Shown piece after piece: positions 27,053-36,958 of a DNA stretch of 64,000 nucleotides; position 1 is the first letter of the stretch, and the number at the start of each line of letters is the position of its first letter. The position numbers were made by a program, and so were the translations under genes. The notes below the pieces were generated by a model. The model ran no database searches. It was not told where the DNA came from and saw only the letters and a list, made by a program, of their open reading frames with translations. The DNA is taken from positions 124,001 to 188,000 of the forward strand of contig DOJW01000004.1 in the NCBI GenBank assembly GCA_003511165.1, given 5' to 3'. This stretch comes from Candidatus Dependentiae bacterium (lineage in GTDB: Bacteria > Babelota > Babeliae > Babelales > UBA12411).

Positions 27053-28576
27053 ATGAAAAACACATTAAAATGGATATTTTTGGCTTGCGCCTTACTTTCA
27101 TTGCAAGCACCAATGATTTTGGGAGGACCACTCCAAGATGAATGCGGATTCTCAAGAGAACCAGAACGGGGAGACTTGAATTCAATATATCGCCTAAATA
27201 ACGGTTTAAGATTTTTAAAGAACGATCTATTAGATATCAGCCGGAGAAAATTGACGGGTAATTTTGCCAGAATTGCTGCAGGCTTAAACCTAATTAATTG
27301 CAATCTTTCTTTTGATGGCCCAGTTCTTGACTGGGAGATTATAGCATCAGGTTTATTTAATATAAGAGGAACAAGTAATATTCGAGCATTTGAAATAATT
27401 AGTAACCATTTAGGTTCTATAGTAGCAGATATAAATAATCTCCTAGAAGCAAATTTTTTATCACCAGCTCAAGTAAATGAAATAACTCACATGAAAGAAC
27501 AAGCTTCACAAGCTACACGAAACATCCACGAGGTATTATTTTTTGAGCAACCAGAAACAGTTATGCCATCCGAACCAGATTCTACCGCAGAATCGAGCGC
27601 ATTCGCCCCACAACATGAGCCAGCAGCCTCTTCTTCATCAAGCTCTTTTTATAGAAGAGAAGAAGGGTCAGCAACAGAGCCCAGAGATGAAGCAGCCATC
27701 AAATCTTTTAGTGATTTGATAGAGTTCCCAAGCGCAACACAATATGCCACCTTACCAAATACTTCTGATACACGAGAAATGCCAGCACCGGCACCACGCG
27801 CGCGCTTGCGCCGAGAAGCAGCAGCCTCTTCTTCATCAAGCTCTCCAAGACCGGAAAGGCTTGAAGAAGCAGCTCCATCAGACCCAACTAGATCTATATT
27901 GCCACGCGAAATGCAAAGTATTTCAGATTCAGCCATGGCTATGCAATCTGTTATAGCGGCAAGAAGAGTTGTCACAGCAGGCACCATGCCTTCTCGCTTG
28001 CAGGACCGTCTTAGAGTTACAAAAGACGACGTAAAAGGAGAACAAGTTCGTGAATGTCCAATTTGTTCTGTGGCTATGATCGCTGATAATGCAACAGAAT
28101 TACAAGAGCTAGGATTTTTACCTTGTGCACACTTTTTTCACTTTAATTGTATACACCCATGGGTAATAGGACATCATACTTGTCCAACATGTAGAAGACA
28201 TGTAGAAGCATCTGAAATTCTCCGAATTATGCCACAAGCAGGACGACCTTTTGTTGCCGCAGATGCCTTGAGAGAAGCGGAAGATAGAACTCGCATTGAA
28301 CTCGAAAGACAAGTAAATGGCATTCTTGAAAGACTTCAAAGAGAAGCTCGCGATAAAAGCATAGAACAATCTGTATTATATGGTGTTTCACCAGAAGAAA
28401 TGCAATCAATTTTATATATTAAAGCCCTCCAAAACTCTTTAAATATTATGATGGACGAAAGCCAAATCCCAGAAGGAGCATCACTTGAATATGCGATAAA
28501 GAGATTTTTTGAAGAAGCTGATAAATGCCGAAACATTATAACGGCAAGACATCCCGAGCTATTAAACTTATTATAA
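27053..28576 (+). CDS. Exported RING-H2 finger protein (putative ubiquitin ligase)
   Basis: A 507-residue protein with an N-terminal signal peptide (MKNTLKWIFLACALLSLQAP, cut near GG at about 24). A helical region (about 40-170) is followed by a long Ser/Ala/Glu/Pro-rich linker (about 175-290) with two near-identical Ser tracts encoded by a 24-bp direct repeat (27615 and 27823 regions). A canonical RING-H2 finger spans 335-382: C335-x2-C338, LPCAHFFHFNCIHPW, C377-x2-C380. After it comes a helical C-terminal part. RING-H2 fingers recruit E2 ubiquitin enzymes, which bacteria lack, so a target in a eukaryotic host is the natural reading (inference). A strong terminator follows. Confidence 0.9.
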   Translation: MKNTLKWIFLACALLSLQAPMILGGPLQDECGFSREPERGDLNSIYRLNNGLRFLKNDLLDISRRKLTGNFARIAAGLNLINCNLSFDGPVLDWEIIASGLFNIRGTSNIRAFEIISNHLGSIVADINNLLEANFLSPAQVNEITHMKEQASQATRNIHEVLFFEQPETVMPSEPDSTAESSAFAPQHEPAASSSSSSFYRREEGSATEPRDEAAIKSFSDLIEFPSATQYATLPNTSDTREMPAPAPRARLRREAAASSSSSSPRPERLEEAAPSDPTRSILPREMQSISDSAMAMQSVIAARRVVTAGTMPSRLQDRLRVTKDDVKGEQVRECPICSVAMIADNATELQELGFLPCAHFFHFNCIHPWVIGHHTCPTCRRHVEASEILRIMPQAGRPFVAADALREAEDRTRIELERQVNGILERLQREARDKSIEQSVLYGVSPEEMQSILYIKALQNSLNIMMDESQIPEGASLEYAIKRFFEEADKCRNIITARHPELLNLL

Positions 28577-28590
28577 TAAATAAACTAATA

Positions 28591-28624
28591 AAAAAGGGCG
28601 GAAAAATTTCCGCCCTTTTTTATT
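28591..28624. terminator. Bidirectional terminator between RING and barrel genes
   Basis: A perfect 14-bp stem, AAAAAGGGCGGAAA (28591-28604), pairs with 28607-28620 and has an A-run on one side and a T-run on the other. It serves both converging genes. Confidence 0.9.
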
Positions 28625-28636
28625 TTTCTATGTTTT

Positions 28637-30667
28637 TTAAAATTTATAATCAATACCTGCGTTCAATAAATAAGCAGTATTATTGCTCAAACGATAGTTT
28701 GCGGAATTTATTCCTGATTTATCTTTCAAATCAAGTTTTGCAAATACATCGCCTCGAAGTGGTAAACCCTTCATATCTTTGTAATATGTTCCAGGCAAGA
28801 AAATTGCAAAATCGGTGAAGAAGTTTAAATTTTTAAGCATTAAATACTTAACTCTAAAGTTCAACTCAACACCAAGGAATCTGCTTGCAAAATGATTTGG
28901 ATCATAACCGTCAGTTGTGGCATTATATTTGTGTGATTTGAAATTCTTAAAATAACCTAAAACGTTAGTTTGAATCATGCATTTTTTAATATCATGTTCA
29001 AGCGGAAACCATGTCAAACCTGTACCAAAATATTGCATATCTGTAAACGAGCCGTCATCTCCAGCCTCTCTATCATTTGGCTGAATTGACATAGGACGCT
29101 TAAGCTTTCTAGAATCCAAAACAAATACGCTCGGCACTCTAGATCCAGAATAACCTTCTTGAATACCTATAAAACCTTTATATTTTTTGTCTCTTTCTGT
29201 TGTAGAGTTTTTAGGCAAATGAGGGTTTTTATCACCAGATGCAAAACCATAAGCAAGCGCCGCTTTCAAATCTTGTTTTTTAAATGTATAAGCAGCATCT
29301 GCTACAAACATCCAGCCTACATATTTATTTTTGTAAGAAGGACGATATCGGTCTGTTGCGTTCCAAAGACCCGGAGCAAATTGATAATTATTCAAAGCTC
29401 TCAAATCATCCGAGCTTGCCATATTAAATGCACTATCAACATAGTCGGTATTAATCGACACAGAAGATTGAACAGCACTTGTTGCAACAGCAGCACTTCC
29501 ACCTTGTGATGTTAAAACTTTGCTATATCTTCGAACAACTACACCATCAGAGTTGGTAGAAAGTTCTAAAATATTCCTATCGATAGCATAAACAGTTTCG
29601 CGACCAAAGTTGAATGCGCCTTCCATTCCAAATTCAAAATCGCCTTTTGCATATTCAAAACCAAGACCCGTTGCTCCTAATTCGCTTTTGCCATCACCGT
29701 CAGTTTCTATCCATCTGTCTGAACCTTCGTTGTACATCCAATATGGTTCTAAATTTAAAACTCCAAAGCTTCCAGTATCAACCGCTTTCCATTTGAATCT
29801 TGCTGCAAATAACTCATTATCTTTTCCATAACCTCTATAAGGAGTAGCTTTTCTACCTATAACGTTTGATTTGATATGGTTAAAAGTTTTTGAAAGAGTG
29901 TCTGAATTTTCCTCAAGCCTTGCATAGTACAAATCGTAACTCAAACGGTTTCTTACGATATCGCCATAAAGATTAATACCCGGTGCGAATTGATCCGTGT
30001 TATACCCAGAAGAAATTCCCAAAAACTCCTTGCCTCCTGGACCATAAATATCACCCAAGGCAATCCCTCTACCAAGTGAAAATGGGAATAAACCCAATTT
30101 AAGATATTGCAATCTTTCATCTTCGCTTTTCATAAGAGGATTAAGGCTAAATTGTAACCATCCCTCTCGAAGTCCTATAAAAGGAACTAAAGCTCTATGA
30201 CTGTGCTCTCCAACAACTGTATCTAAACCGTCAATTTTTATAGGTTCTTCAACAGTAGAGAATGCTTTTCCACTATCTCCCCAAACAGCTTTTGCTCGAA
30301 GATTGGTAAATACTTCTACAGCTTTATATCCGTACTTTTCTTTTCCAAAAGTAAGGTCGCCTGACATATCTACTGTTTGTTTAAAGTAATTGAATCTATC
30401 TGGAACATGTTTATTTAATAAAACAACATTTTTTGTTTGATAAGTTTCTATTTTTGTTCGACCACCAAAAGAAAGCTCTATATCTCCGTTTTTGATAGAT
30501 AAATTTCCTTTTTCGATCAACCCTGCGCCAGAAGTATCTTCTGCGCGTTCTTTTTCAATCGTTGTAGTATTGGTTTTTTTAATTTTTTTTACAGGCTCGC
30601 TTGCAGCGAGTAAAGAAACACCAAATAGACCAAAACAGATCGCTTTTTTAGTACTGTTTTTTAACAT
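28637..30667 (-). CDS. Outer-membrane beta-barrel (porin-like) protein
   Basis: A 676-residue protein with a signal peptide (MLKNSTKKAICFGLFGVSLLAAS). A short Lys/Thr/Glu linker is followed by about 600 residues of alternating polar and hydrophobic strands rich in Gly, Tyr and Phe (LSFGGRTKIETY, GDLTFGKEKYGYKAVEVF). It ends in a terminal Phe (LLNAGIDYKF), the usual outer-membrane insertion signal. The size is larger than a general porin. Segments such as FGVLNLEPYWMYN suggest an alginate-export or phosphate-porin-like fold, but I cannot assign a substrate. Upstream lies about 245 bp of AT-rich DNA shared with divergent rlmN. Confidence 0.75.
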   Translation of the reverse strand: MLKNSTKKAICFGLFGVSLLAASEPVKKIKKTNTTTIEKERAEDTSGAGLIEKGNLSIKNGDIELSFGGRTKIETYQTKNVVLLNKHVPDRFNYFKQTVDMSGDLTFGKEKYGYKAVEVFTNLRAKAVWGDSGKAFSTVEEPIKIDGLDTVVGEHSHRALVPFIGLREGWLQFSLNPLMKSEDERLQYLKLGLFPFSLGRGIALGDIYGPGGKEFLGISSGYNTDQFAPGINLYGDIVRNRLSYDLYYARLEENSDTLSKTFNHIKSNVIGRKATPYRGYGKDNELFAARFKWKAVDTGSFGVLNLEPYWMYNEGSDRWIETDGDGKSELGATGLGFEYAKGDFEFGMEGAFNFGRETVYAIDRNILELSTNSDGVVVRRYSKVLTSQGGSAAVATSAVQSSVSINTDYVDSAFNMASSDDLRALNNYQFAPGLWNATDRYRPSYKNKYVGWMFVADAAYTFKKQDLKAALAYGFASGDKNPHLPKNSTTERDKKYKGFIGIQEGYSGSRVPSVFVLDSRKLKRPMSIQPNDREAGDDGSFTDMQYFGTGLTWFPLEHDIKKCMIQTNVLGYFKNFKSHKYNATTDGYDPNHFASRFLGVELNFRVKYLMLKNLNFFTDFAIFLPGTYYKDMKGLPLRGDVFAKLDLKDKSGINSANYRLSNNTAYLLNAGIDYKF

Positions 30668-30914
30668 TTAATCTCCTTGCATTATTTATTTTTTTTACTA
30701 GAATAAAGGCTTATCTAAAGAGATCAGAAAATTCTTAGATAGGTAAACGACAACACATATTTAAATAGAATCTAGCTTTTGTCAATAAAATTCTATTTAC
30801 AAAAGCGGCACTAATAAGACACAATTGGAATAGTTTTTCACTTAGAATTTGTTTTAAAGTCTATCCACTTTGTTTATTTTTTATTTGATTTATAATGGAA
30901 AAATAGAGGTTTTT

Positions 30915-31955
30915 ATGAAAAAAAATATATTTGGATTAACTTTATCAGAATTTGAAAAATTATTTGTCGAATTAAATGAACCATCATTTAGAGCAAAACA
31001 ACTTTGTGAATGGCTTTATCAAAAAAATGTTTTAGATGTTGATTTGATGTCAAACGTCTCAAAATCGCTAAAAGAAAAAATTAAAGAAACTTTTACAATA
31101 GAAATGCCGCAAATACACAAAATTAGTGAATCTCAAATAGACAATTCTTACAAATTTCTTTTCAAAACGCATGACGAACAGTTTATAGAGTCCGTTCTTA
31201 TGCTACAAGAAGACCGTGCAACAGTTTGCGTATCTTGCATGATAGGATGTCCTTTAAAATGCGCATTTTGTGCGACCGGATCAGATTTGAGATTTGTGAG
31301 AAATTTAGATGCTGGTGAAATATTAGGCCAAATCTTAACGATTCAAAATTTTATAAAAGAAAAAAATCTTGCAAAAAAGATTACAAATATCGTTTACATG
31401 GGAATGGGAGAGCCTTTATTAAACTTTATAAATGTTGAAAAAAGTATAGAGATTTTAATTAGCCAATGGGGTTTCCAATTTCCTCACACAAAGATAACAG
31501 TTTCGACCGCTGGAATAACAGACAAAATTGCAAAATTAATAGAAAAATTCAGAGTAAGAGTCGCAGTATCTCTACATTTTATCGATGATACTAAACGCTC
31601 ACAGTTCATGCCAATCAACCAAAAATATCCACTTGGCGAATTGGTAGCAACTCTTAGAAGAATAGAATTAAGCAAAAGAGATTTTATAACAATCGAATAT
31701 ATCATGATAAAAGACGTAAATGATACCTTCCTTGATGCACAAAAATTAGGTTATTTACTAAGTGGAATACAAGTAAAAATCAATTTAATACCGCTCAATC
31801 CTACAAAGAGCTTCAATCATGAACCGTCGACAGAAGAACAAATAGACAAGTTTATAAAATATTTATGGTCAAAAGGATTTGTCACAACAGTCCGCCGCAG
31901 CAAAGGCAAAGATGTCTCCGGAGCTTGCGGACAACTTGCTCTTAAAAATAAATAA
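30915..31955 (+). CDS. rlmN: 23S rRNA (adenine-2503-C2)-methyltransferase RlmN
   Basis: Radical-SAM enzyme that methylates A2503 in 23S rRNA and A37 in some tRNAs. The product has 346 residues from the chosen ATG. The 4Fe-4S cluster motif CxxxCxxC is at C112, C116 and C119 (CPLKCAFC), and the methyl-carrying cysteine C338 is near the end (SGACGQL). A GMGEPLLN block is also present. The longest frame begins at a TTG at 30870, but AGAGGT lies just before the ATG at 30915 and family members start there, so that start is preferred. A strong terminator follows. Confidence 0.97.
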   Translation: MKKNIFGLTLSEFEKLFVELNEPSFRAKQLCEWLYQKNVLDVDLMSNVSKSLKEKIKETFTIEMPQIHKISESQIDNSYKFLFKTHDEQFIESVLMLQEDRATVCVSCMIGCPLKCAFCATGSDLRFVRNLDAGEILGQILTIQNFIKEKNLAKKITNIVYMGMGEPLLNFINVEKSIEILISQWGFQFPHTKITVSTAGITDKIAKLIEKFRVRVAVSLHFIDDTKRSQFMPINQKYPLGELVATLRRIELSKRDFITIEYIMIKDVNDTFLDAQKLGYLLSGIQVKINLIPLNPTKSFNHEPSTEEQIDKFIKYLWSKGFVTTVRRSKGKDVSGACGQLALKNK

Positions 31956-31981
31956 CACTAAAATTATAAAATAAATTTGAT

Positions 31982-32016
31982 AAAAAAGAGGCCGGTTTTA
32001 TACCGGCCTCTTTTTT
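31982..32016. terminator. Bidirectional terminator between rlmN and the PBP gene
   Basis: A perfect 15-bp stem (31982-31996 with 32002-32016) has a GC core GAGGCCGGT and A/T runs on both sides. It reaches the stop codon of the converging PBP gene. Confidence 0.9.
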
Positions 32017-33905
32017 TACTCTAAGATTGTTGCTGTATCAGGATCTTGCATATCACTAGCGTTTTGACCCGTTGTCCAATTTATCGCAACTTCATGCAGA
32101 TCTGGATCAACATAAAAACTTTTCTCTTTAAACTGTAAACGTCTATAAAAATTCAACCATATTGGAAATGACGTTTGACTACCAAACACATCTTTTCCCA
32201 TACCTACTGCGTCATCTCTTCCAACATAAATAGCTGTAGTTAACTCTGGAGTAGCTCCAACAAACCAGTTAGTCGTAGAATCATTTGTAGAACCAGTTTT
32301 ACCAATCGATTCGGCATCTATCCAATTGCCATAAAGAGTTTTTGCTCGTCTCATTCTCCAGGAAAGTGCATGCATCATTTTGGAATTAATTTTTGAATCC
32401 AATACTCGATGTTTAGGAGCATCTGATGATTGCCATAAAACTTTACCCCTTGCATCCTTCACGGATTCTATAAAATATGGCTCAACATAAACCCCATTGT
32501 TTGCAAAAATATTAAATGCTGCAACATTTTCTAAAACTGTAGATTCACAAATACCTAGCGCAAGAGAAGGGTATGGCAAAAGCTGTTTATTTAGACCGCA
32601 CGATTTTGCAAGCTCTATCACAGGATTATAACCAACTTCTAAAAGAGTTTTAACCGCCACAATATTGTCTGATATTGTAAGAGCTTTCAAGAGAGTCATC
32701 GCACCATCAAACCTATGTGTCCAATTGCGTGGTTCATAATTATCACCATTTGGCATTTCAATCGAAATTGGTTCATCAACAAAAACAGTTTTCATAGATA
32801 AACCTCTTTGCAATGCCGCTGCATAAATTAAAGGTTTAAATGATGACCCCATTTGACGAGTAGCCTGAAATGCTCTGTTATACTGTGATTCACTAAAACT
32901 CAAACCCCCAACAAAAGCTTTTATTCTGCCACTGCTTGGTTCTACAGCAACTAATCCACCATTTAAATTATTACCAAGAGAGCCTCGCCATTGCTGAATT
33001 ATTTCTGCAAAAGATTTTTCTGCCGCTTCTTGAGTTTGACGATTAAGCGTTGTATAAATTTTTATTCCCTTATTTTCAAGAAAATCTTTTCCCCATTTAT
33101 TCTCAGCCCAGATCCTTACCCATTCCTGAACATAAAGACGCATTGGTCCTCCAATCATAGAACCATGAATAGCAAGAGGTTCATTGCATGAAGATTCAAA
33201 CTCTTTTTGAGAAATCATTCCAAGCGAATTCATACTTTGCAGAATCAAATTTCTTCTTTTTTTAGATTTTTCAAGGTCATTTAATGGAGAATAAAATTGG
33301 GCAGATTTTGCAACCGAAGCAAGCGTCGCCGCCTGTGCAATATCAATTTGATTTACAGATTTATTCCAAAATCTTTTACATGCAGCTTCAACGCCATAGA
33401 TTCCACGACCGAAATAAATGTTGTTTGCATAAAGTTCAAAAATTTGTTGTTTTGTAAGTTGTTTTTCAAGCTGAACGGAAAGGAAAATTTCTCTAAATTT
33501 TCGCAAAAAAGTTTTTTCGCTATTCAAAAATAATAATCTTGCTACTTGCTGTGTGATTGTACTTGCACCTTGCAATCTTCTACCACTTTTAAGATTAACC
33601 CAAACAGAGCGTAAAATTCCTCTGAAAGAAATTCCATTATGATCAAAAAAACTATGATCTTCTGCTGCGATAAATGCATTTACCAAAATTTTAGGAAGTT
33701 TGTTAAAAGGAACATACTCTCGACGCTCGTTTTCAAAGTAAGCAAGAACCTTGCCTTCGTCATCAAGAATCATAGAAGAGTTATGGCTTTTAAGTTGCGA
33801 AAGAACAGAAAAATCTACCCATTCTTCTTCTAAAATGTAGAAAGCAGCACCTGAAAAAATAAACAGAAAGATAATACTAAAAATTAATAATTTACGCTTG
33901 AACAC
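32016..33905 (-). CDS. Class A penicillin-binding protein (PBP1-type)
   Basis: Bifunctional cell-wall enzyme that polymerises glycan strands and cross-links peptides. The 629-residue product has a membrane anchor (about 6-25). The GT51 transglycosylase domain (about 55-230) has its catalytic Glu in EDHSFFDHNG (E82), then GASTITQQ. The transpeptidase domain (about 310-610) has SxxK at S354-K357 (SSFK), SDN at 412-414 and KTG at 536-538, so both activities look intact. It is shorter than E. coli PBP1a/1b and lacks the ODD/UB2H inserts. With mreB nearby it indicates a peptidoglycan wall. Confidence 0.95.
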   Translation of the reverse strand: MFKRKLLIFSIIFLFIFSGAAFYILEEEWVDFSVLSQLKSHNSSMILDDEGKVLAYFENERREYVPFNKLPKILVNAFIAAEDHSFFDHNGISFRGILRSVWVNLKSGRRLQGASTITQQVARLLFLNSEKTFLRKFREIFLSVQLEKQLTKQQIFELYANNIYFGRGIYGVEAACKRFWNKSVNQIDIAQAATLASVAKSAQFYSPLNDLEKSKKRRNLILQSMNSLGMISQKEFESSCNEPLAIHGSMIGGPMRLYVQEWVRIWAENKWGKDFLENKGIKIYTTLNRQTQEAAEKSFAEIIQQWRGSLGNNLNGGLVAVEPSSGRIKAFVGGLSFSESQYNRAFQATRQMGSSFKPLIYAAALQRGLSMKTVFVDEPISIEMPNGDNYEPRNWTHRFDGAMTLLKALTISDNIVAVKTLLEVGYNPVIELAKSCGLNKQLLPYPSLALGICESTVLENVAAFNIFANNGVYVEPYFIESVKDARGKVLWQSSDAPKHRVLDSKINSKMMHALSWRMRRAKTLYGNWIDAESIGKTGSTNDSTTNWFVGATPELTTAIYVGRDDAVGMGKDVFGSQTSFPIWLNFYRRLQFKEKSFYVDPDLHEVAINWTTGQNASDMQDPDTATILE

Positions 33906-33921
33906 AAGAGACTCTTATTTT

Positions 33922-34488
33922 TTAATTTTTTAAACGATTAATTCTGCTACCGATGAAAGCAGCTACAATTATTTTTATAAAATCACCCACCAAAAAAGGA
34001 TATAACCCTATATTTAAAAGGTTATTTCCCTTCACATACATCGATAAATGTAACAAACCAAAAGAAAATAGCAAAATCTGAGCTAAAAAAAGCTTGAAAA
34101 ACGCTAAAATAAAAGATTTTTGACCCCAATTTTTATTAACCACTATAAAAAAAATTGAAAAAAACCAACCAATTAAAAATCCACCAGTTGGACCTAATAA
34201 ATGTAATAAGCCACTATTTGCATGGTAAAAAAAGGGTAAACCCAAAACACCTTGCAAAAGATACAAAATATATGCTGAAAAAGCATAATATCCAAAAACT
34301 AAAGGCAATAAAGCGCACGTAAATACTTGAAGCGTGAATGGAACCATTCCGATCGGAATAATAAATTGTGAAGAAATTGCATATATCCAAGATAAAGCAA
34401 TCGTCAAAGCAATTTGATTAAGAGATATTTTTGAAAATGCATGTGCTAAATTTTTTTGAAAATATTTTGAACAAAAACTTTTAATCAT
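33922..34488 (-). CDS. bioY: Biotin transporter BioY
   Basis: A 188-residue S-component of a biotin ECF transporter, with about six membrane segments. Family motifs seen are MVPFTLQVFTCAL after the first segments, LLQGVLGLPFF, and the diagnostic LLGPTGGFLIGW around residue 95. No bioMN (ATPase and T-component) is next to it, so it either works alone, as reported for some BioY proteins, or shares a module elsewhere. It lies 16 bp from the PBP start on the same strand. It suggests dependence on imported biotin. Confidence 0.93.
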   Translation of the reverse strand: MIKSFCSKYFQKNLAHAFSKISLNQIALTIALSWIYAISSQFIIPIGMVPFTLQVFTCALLPLVFGYYAFSAYILYLLQGVLGLPFFYHANSGLLHLLGPTGGFLIGWFFSIFFIVVNKNWGQKSFILAFFKLFLAQILLFSFGLLHLSMYVKGNNLLNIGLYPFLVGDFIKIIVAAFIGSRINRLKN

Positions 34489-34538
34489 TTTTTTAACCCC
34501 CAGAATAAAAAATCCTAAAAATACCCCACAAAAAAAAA

Positions 34539-34575
34539 TTAGGGCAGCGCTCTAAAATTTAGAGCGCTGCCCTAA
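34539..34575 (-). terminator. Strong terminator after mreB
   Basis: A perfect 18-bp stem (34539-34556 with 34558-34575) is followed on the minus strand by a run of nine T. It sits 5 bp past the mreB stop codon and separates mreB from bioY. Confidence 0.92.
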
Positions 34576-34579
34576 TAAG

Positions 34580-35614
34580 TTATTTCATAAGCGCGTCGCG
34601 GAACGTGTCAAGTTCATCCAAAACTTTTCCAGCTCCTAAAACCACACTTAAAAGAGCATTTTCTGCTATTTTGACAGGTAAACCAGTAACTCTCGAAACT
34701 AATAAATCCAGATTCTTAAGCTGTGATCCCCCACCAGACATCATAATACCTCTATCAACTAAATCTGAAGATAGTTCAGGAGGAGCATTTTCAAGAGCAG
34801 ATCTTATAGCATCGATAATTACGGAAATAGGTTCTGATAAAGATTCAAAAACCTCTGACTCTGTTAAAGTAATTGTTTTTGGAATACCAGAAACAAGATC
34901 TCGTCCTTTAACTTCTGTCGATTTAGTTTCTGTTCCCAAAATAGCATTCCCTATTTTTATTTTAATTTGTTCTGCGGTTCTTTCACCAATAAGCAAATTA
35001 TATTTTCGCTTAATGTACTGAACAATAGCTTGATCCATCTCATCGCCACCAACTCTAACCGACTTGCAGTAAACAACATCTTTTAGCGAAATGATAGCAA
35101 CTTCTGTAGTTCCACCACCAATATCAACAATCATATTTCCAGCAGGTTCTTCAACAGGCAAACCGGCGCCTATTGCAGCAGCCATCGGCTCCATTATTGT
35201 ATAAACTTCTCTTGCTCCAGCTTGTCTTGCAGAATCTTCTACCGCTCTGCGTTCAACTTGAGTAATTCCTGATGGAACTCCAATAATCATTCTAGGACGA
35301 ACTAGCTTGGATCTATTATTGTGAACTTCTCTAATAAAATATCGAAGCATACTTTCTGTAAGCTCGAAATTTGCAATTACACCATCACGCATAGGGCGAC
35401 ATGCAACAATACTTTCTGGTGTTTTGCCAAGCATATCTTTTGCTTTAAAACCGGCAGCCAAAACTTCATTAGTACCATTTTTAACAGCAACCACAGATGG
35501 CTGATTCAAAACGACACCTTTATTTTTGACATAAATAACTGTATTAGCCGTCCCAAGATCTATCGCAAGATCATTTGAAAAAAAACTAAACAATTTTGCT
35601 GGAAAAAATTTCAT
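34580..35614 (-). CDS. mreB: Rod shape-determining protein MreB
   Basis: Bacterial actin that guides lateral wall synthesis, with a 344-residue product from the chosen ATG. Actin-fold motifs are phosphate 1 LAIDLGTANTVIYVK, phosphate 2 MIVDIGGGTTEVAII and the adenosine motif GIMMSGGGSQL; ERRAVEDSARQAGAREVY is also typical. The longest frame begins at a TTG at 35632. I chose the ATG at 35614 (MKFFPAKLFSFFSNDLA) because GGAG lies 6 bases upstream. No mreC or mreD follows; a strong terminator does. Confidence 0.97.
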   Translation of the reverse strand: MKFFPAKLFSFFSNDLAIDLGTANTVIYVKNKGVVLNQPSVVAVKNGTNEVLAAGFKAKDMLGKTPESIVACRPMRDGVIANFELTESMLRYFIREVHNNRSKLVRPRMIIGVPSGITQVERRAVEDSARQAGAREVYTIMEPMAAAIGAGLPVEEPAGNMIVDIGGGTTEVAIISLKDVVYCKSVRVGGDEMDQAIVQYIKRKYNLLIGERTAEQIKIKIGNAILGTETKSTEVKGRDLVSGIPKTITLTESEVFESLSEPISVIIDAIRSALENAPPELSSDLVDRGIMMSGGGSQLKNLDLLVSRVTGLPVKIAENALLSVVLGAGKVLDELDTFRDALMK

Positions 35615-35656
35615 AAAAACTCCATCGCACAACTAAAAAATCACACATTCCGTAAA

Positions 35657-36958
35657 TTAAAAGTTAAACTCCGCCCCGATTGTAAATTGAGTACTTTTGG
35701 GAACGTACTTCCCACCAATCCAATTGAAAGGAAAATCAAATACTGCAAAGAACTTCGGATTCAGAGGCCATTTCTTCATTGCTTCATAAGAATCATATGC
35801 CACTTGGAATGTCAAATAATTCGCTCTCCATTCTGTAAAGCTTTCTTGAGGAAATAAATTTGATGCTAACTTTGCCTTCTCCCACTCCGGACGAACATCA
35901 TATAAATCATCATGCTCATGCCTTAAATATGTCCATCTAAGTTGCAAATTTAAGCCATCTGCTAAATTTGAAATATCCAAATAAGGAGAAAATTTAAAAA
36001 GCAGACCAGGTTCAACTCGCATCTTTCCTCTTAATGCGCTGAAAATCATTGGTTCATCACCACTTGGCATTCTTGTATCTTTTTGTTTATCAAACTGATG
36101 TAAAAATCCAAGCATTAATCCAAATTTCCAATTTTCTCTAAATTCAAGCTCCGGCATAACATCTACATAAACACCGCCATGCCCATCTCCCATAAAAGGA
36201 ATGGACGCTGGTTGATTAGCCTCTCTCGTATTTGAAGTTGGAATAATAAGACCACTTTTTAAACTAAAATTTATACTATGCATAAAATGAGTATATGGCC
36301 AAGAACCGCCCAATCTAAAATATAAATCTAAATCACCAACACCAGTTTCTACATAATCTGGCCCTGTAAATCCCATTTGTGCATGAACATTTCTTCTAAC
36401 TCTATCAACCTCTATTTTTTCACCATCTTGCAAAGGAAAACCAAGAGCAGAATCGTTTTCATTTAAAATAAAATTTTGGTGAGATGAAACTCTCATAATC
36501 GGAAACCAAATTCCAAGAGATAAACCTTTCCAAGGCAAATATTGCTCAAAATTAAAAATTCCACCCTCAGCTCGAGCTTTACCTGCTATATCATATTTAA
36601 TAGATTTATCTACAAATTTATCAGAACCTACAAAGTCATCTAGAAATGGGTTTTTAAAGGTCCCCATTTCTATTTTTTCGGTATAATCTTTCAAACTATT
36701 TATAACATTTTTCAAGTCATATCTATTTGTAAGATCATAAATTCCTATCACCTTATCGTCACCCCAACCCCATGCTCGAGTAGATGATGACACAAATGCA
36801 GATGCTTCAAAAGAAGCAAGCCGTTTGTATTTTGGATAAGTAGGAGTTTTCTCTAGAAAAGGAAAATATCTATTTGCATTGTGTGTTGGCTTTAAAAAAA
36901 TGCTTACACTTATTAAAGCTAATAAAGATGCTAATTTTTTAAGACTAAATTTTACCAT
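35657..36958 (-). CDS. Predicted outer-membrane beta-barrel protein
   Basis: A 433-residue protein with an N-terminal hydrophobic segment (about 8-22). Many Gly/Trp/Phe/Tyr-rich strand-like stretches follow (LDLYFRLGGSWPY, FSLKSGLIIPTS, GLMLGFLHQFD), and the terminal Phe (FTIGAEFNF) is the mark of a barrel. I recognise no named family; it may be a transporter-like barrel such as the DUF3187 or MetA-pathway types, which I cannot confirm. It lies 42 bp upstream of the mreB start on the same strand. It has no detectable relation to the 676-residue barrel at 28.6 kb beyond the fold. Confidence 0.7.
   Translation of the reverse strand: MVKFSLKKLASLLALISVSIFLKPTHNANRYFPFLEKTPTYPKYKRLASFEASAFVSSSTRAWGWGDDKVIGIYDLTNRYDLKNVINSLKDYTEKIEMGTFKNPFLDDFVGSDKFVDKSIKYDIAGKARAEGGIFNFEQYLPWKGLSLGIWFPIMRVSSHQNFILNENDSALGFPLQDGEKIEVDRVRRNVHAQMGFTGPDYVETGVGDLDLYFRLGGSWPYTHFMHSINFSLKSGLIIPTSNTREANQPASIPFMGDGHGGVYVDVMPELEFRENWKFGLMLGFLHQFDKQKDTRMPSGDEPMIFSALRGKMRVEPGLLFKFSPYLDISNLADGLNLQLRWTYLRHEHDDLYDVRPEWEKAKLASNLFPQESFTEWRANYLTFQVAYDSYEAMKKWPLNPKFFAVFDFPFNWIGGKYVPKSTQFTIGAEFNF

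Noticed and set aside
34605..35021. 138-codon + strand frame opposite mreB
   Set aside because: Antisense shadow; mreB is clearly intact on the minus strand.
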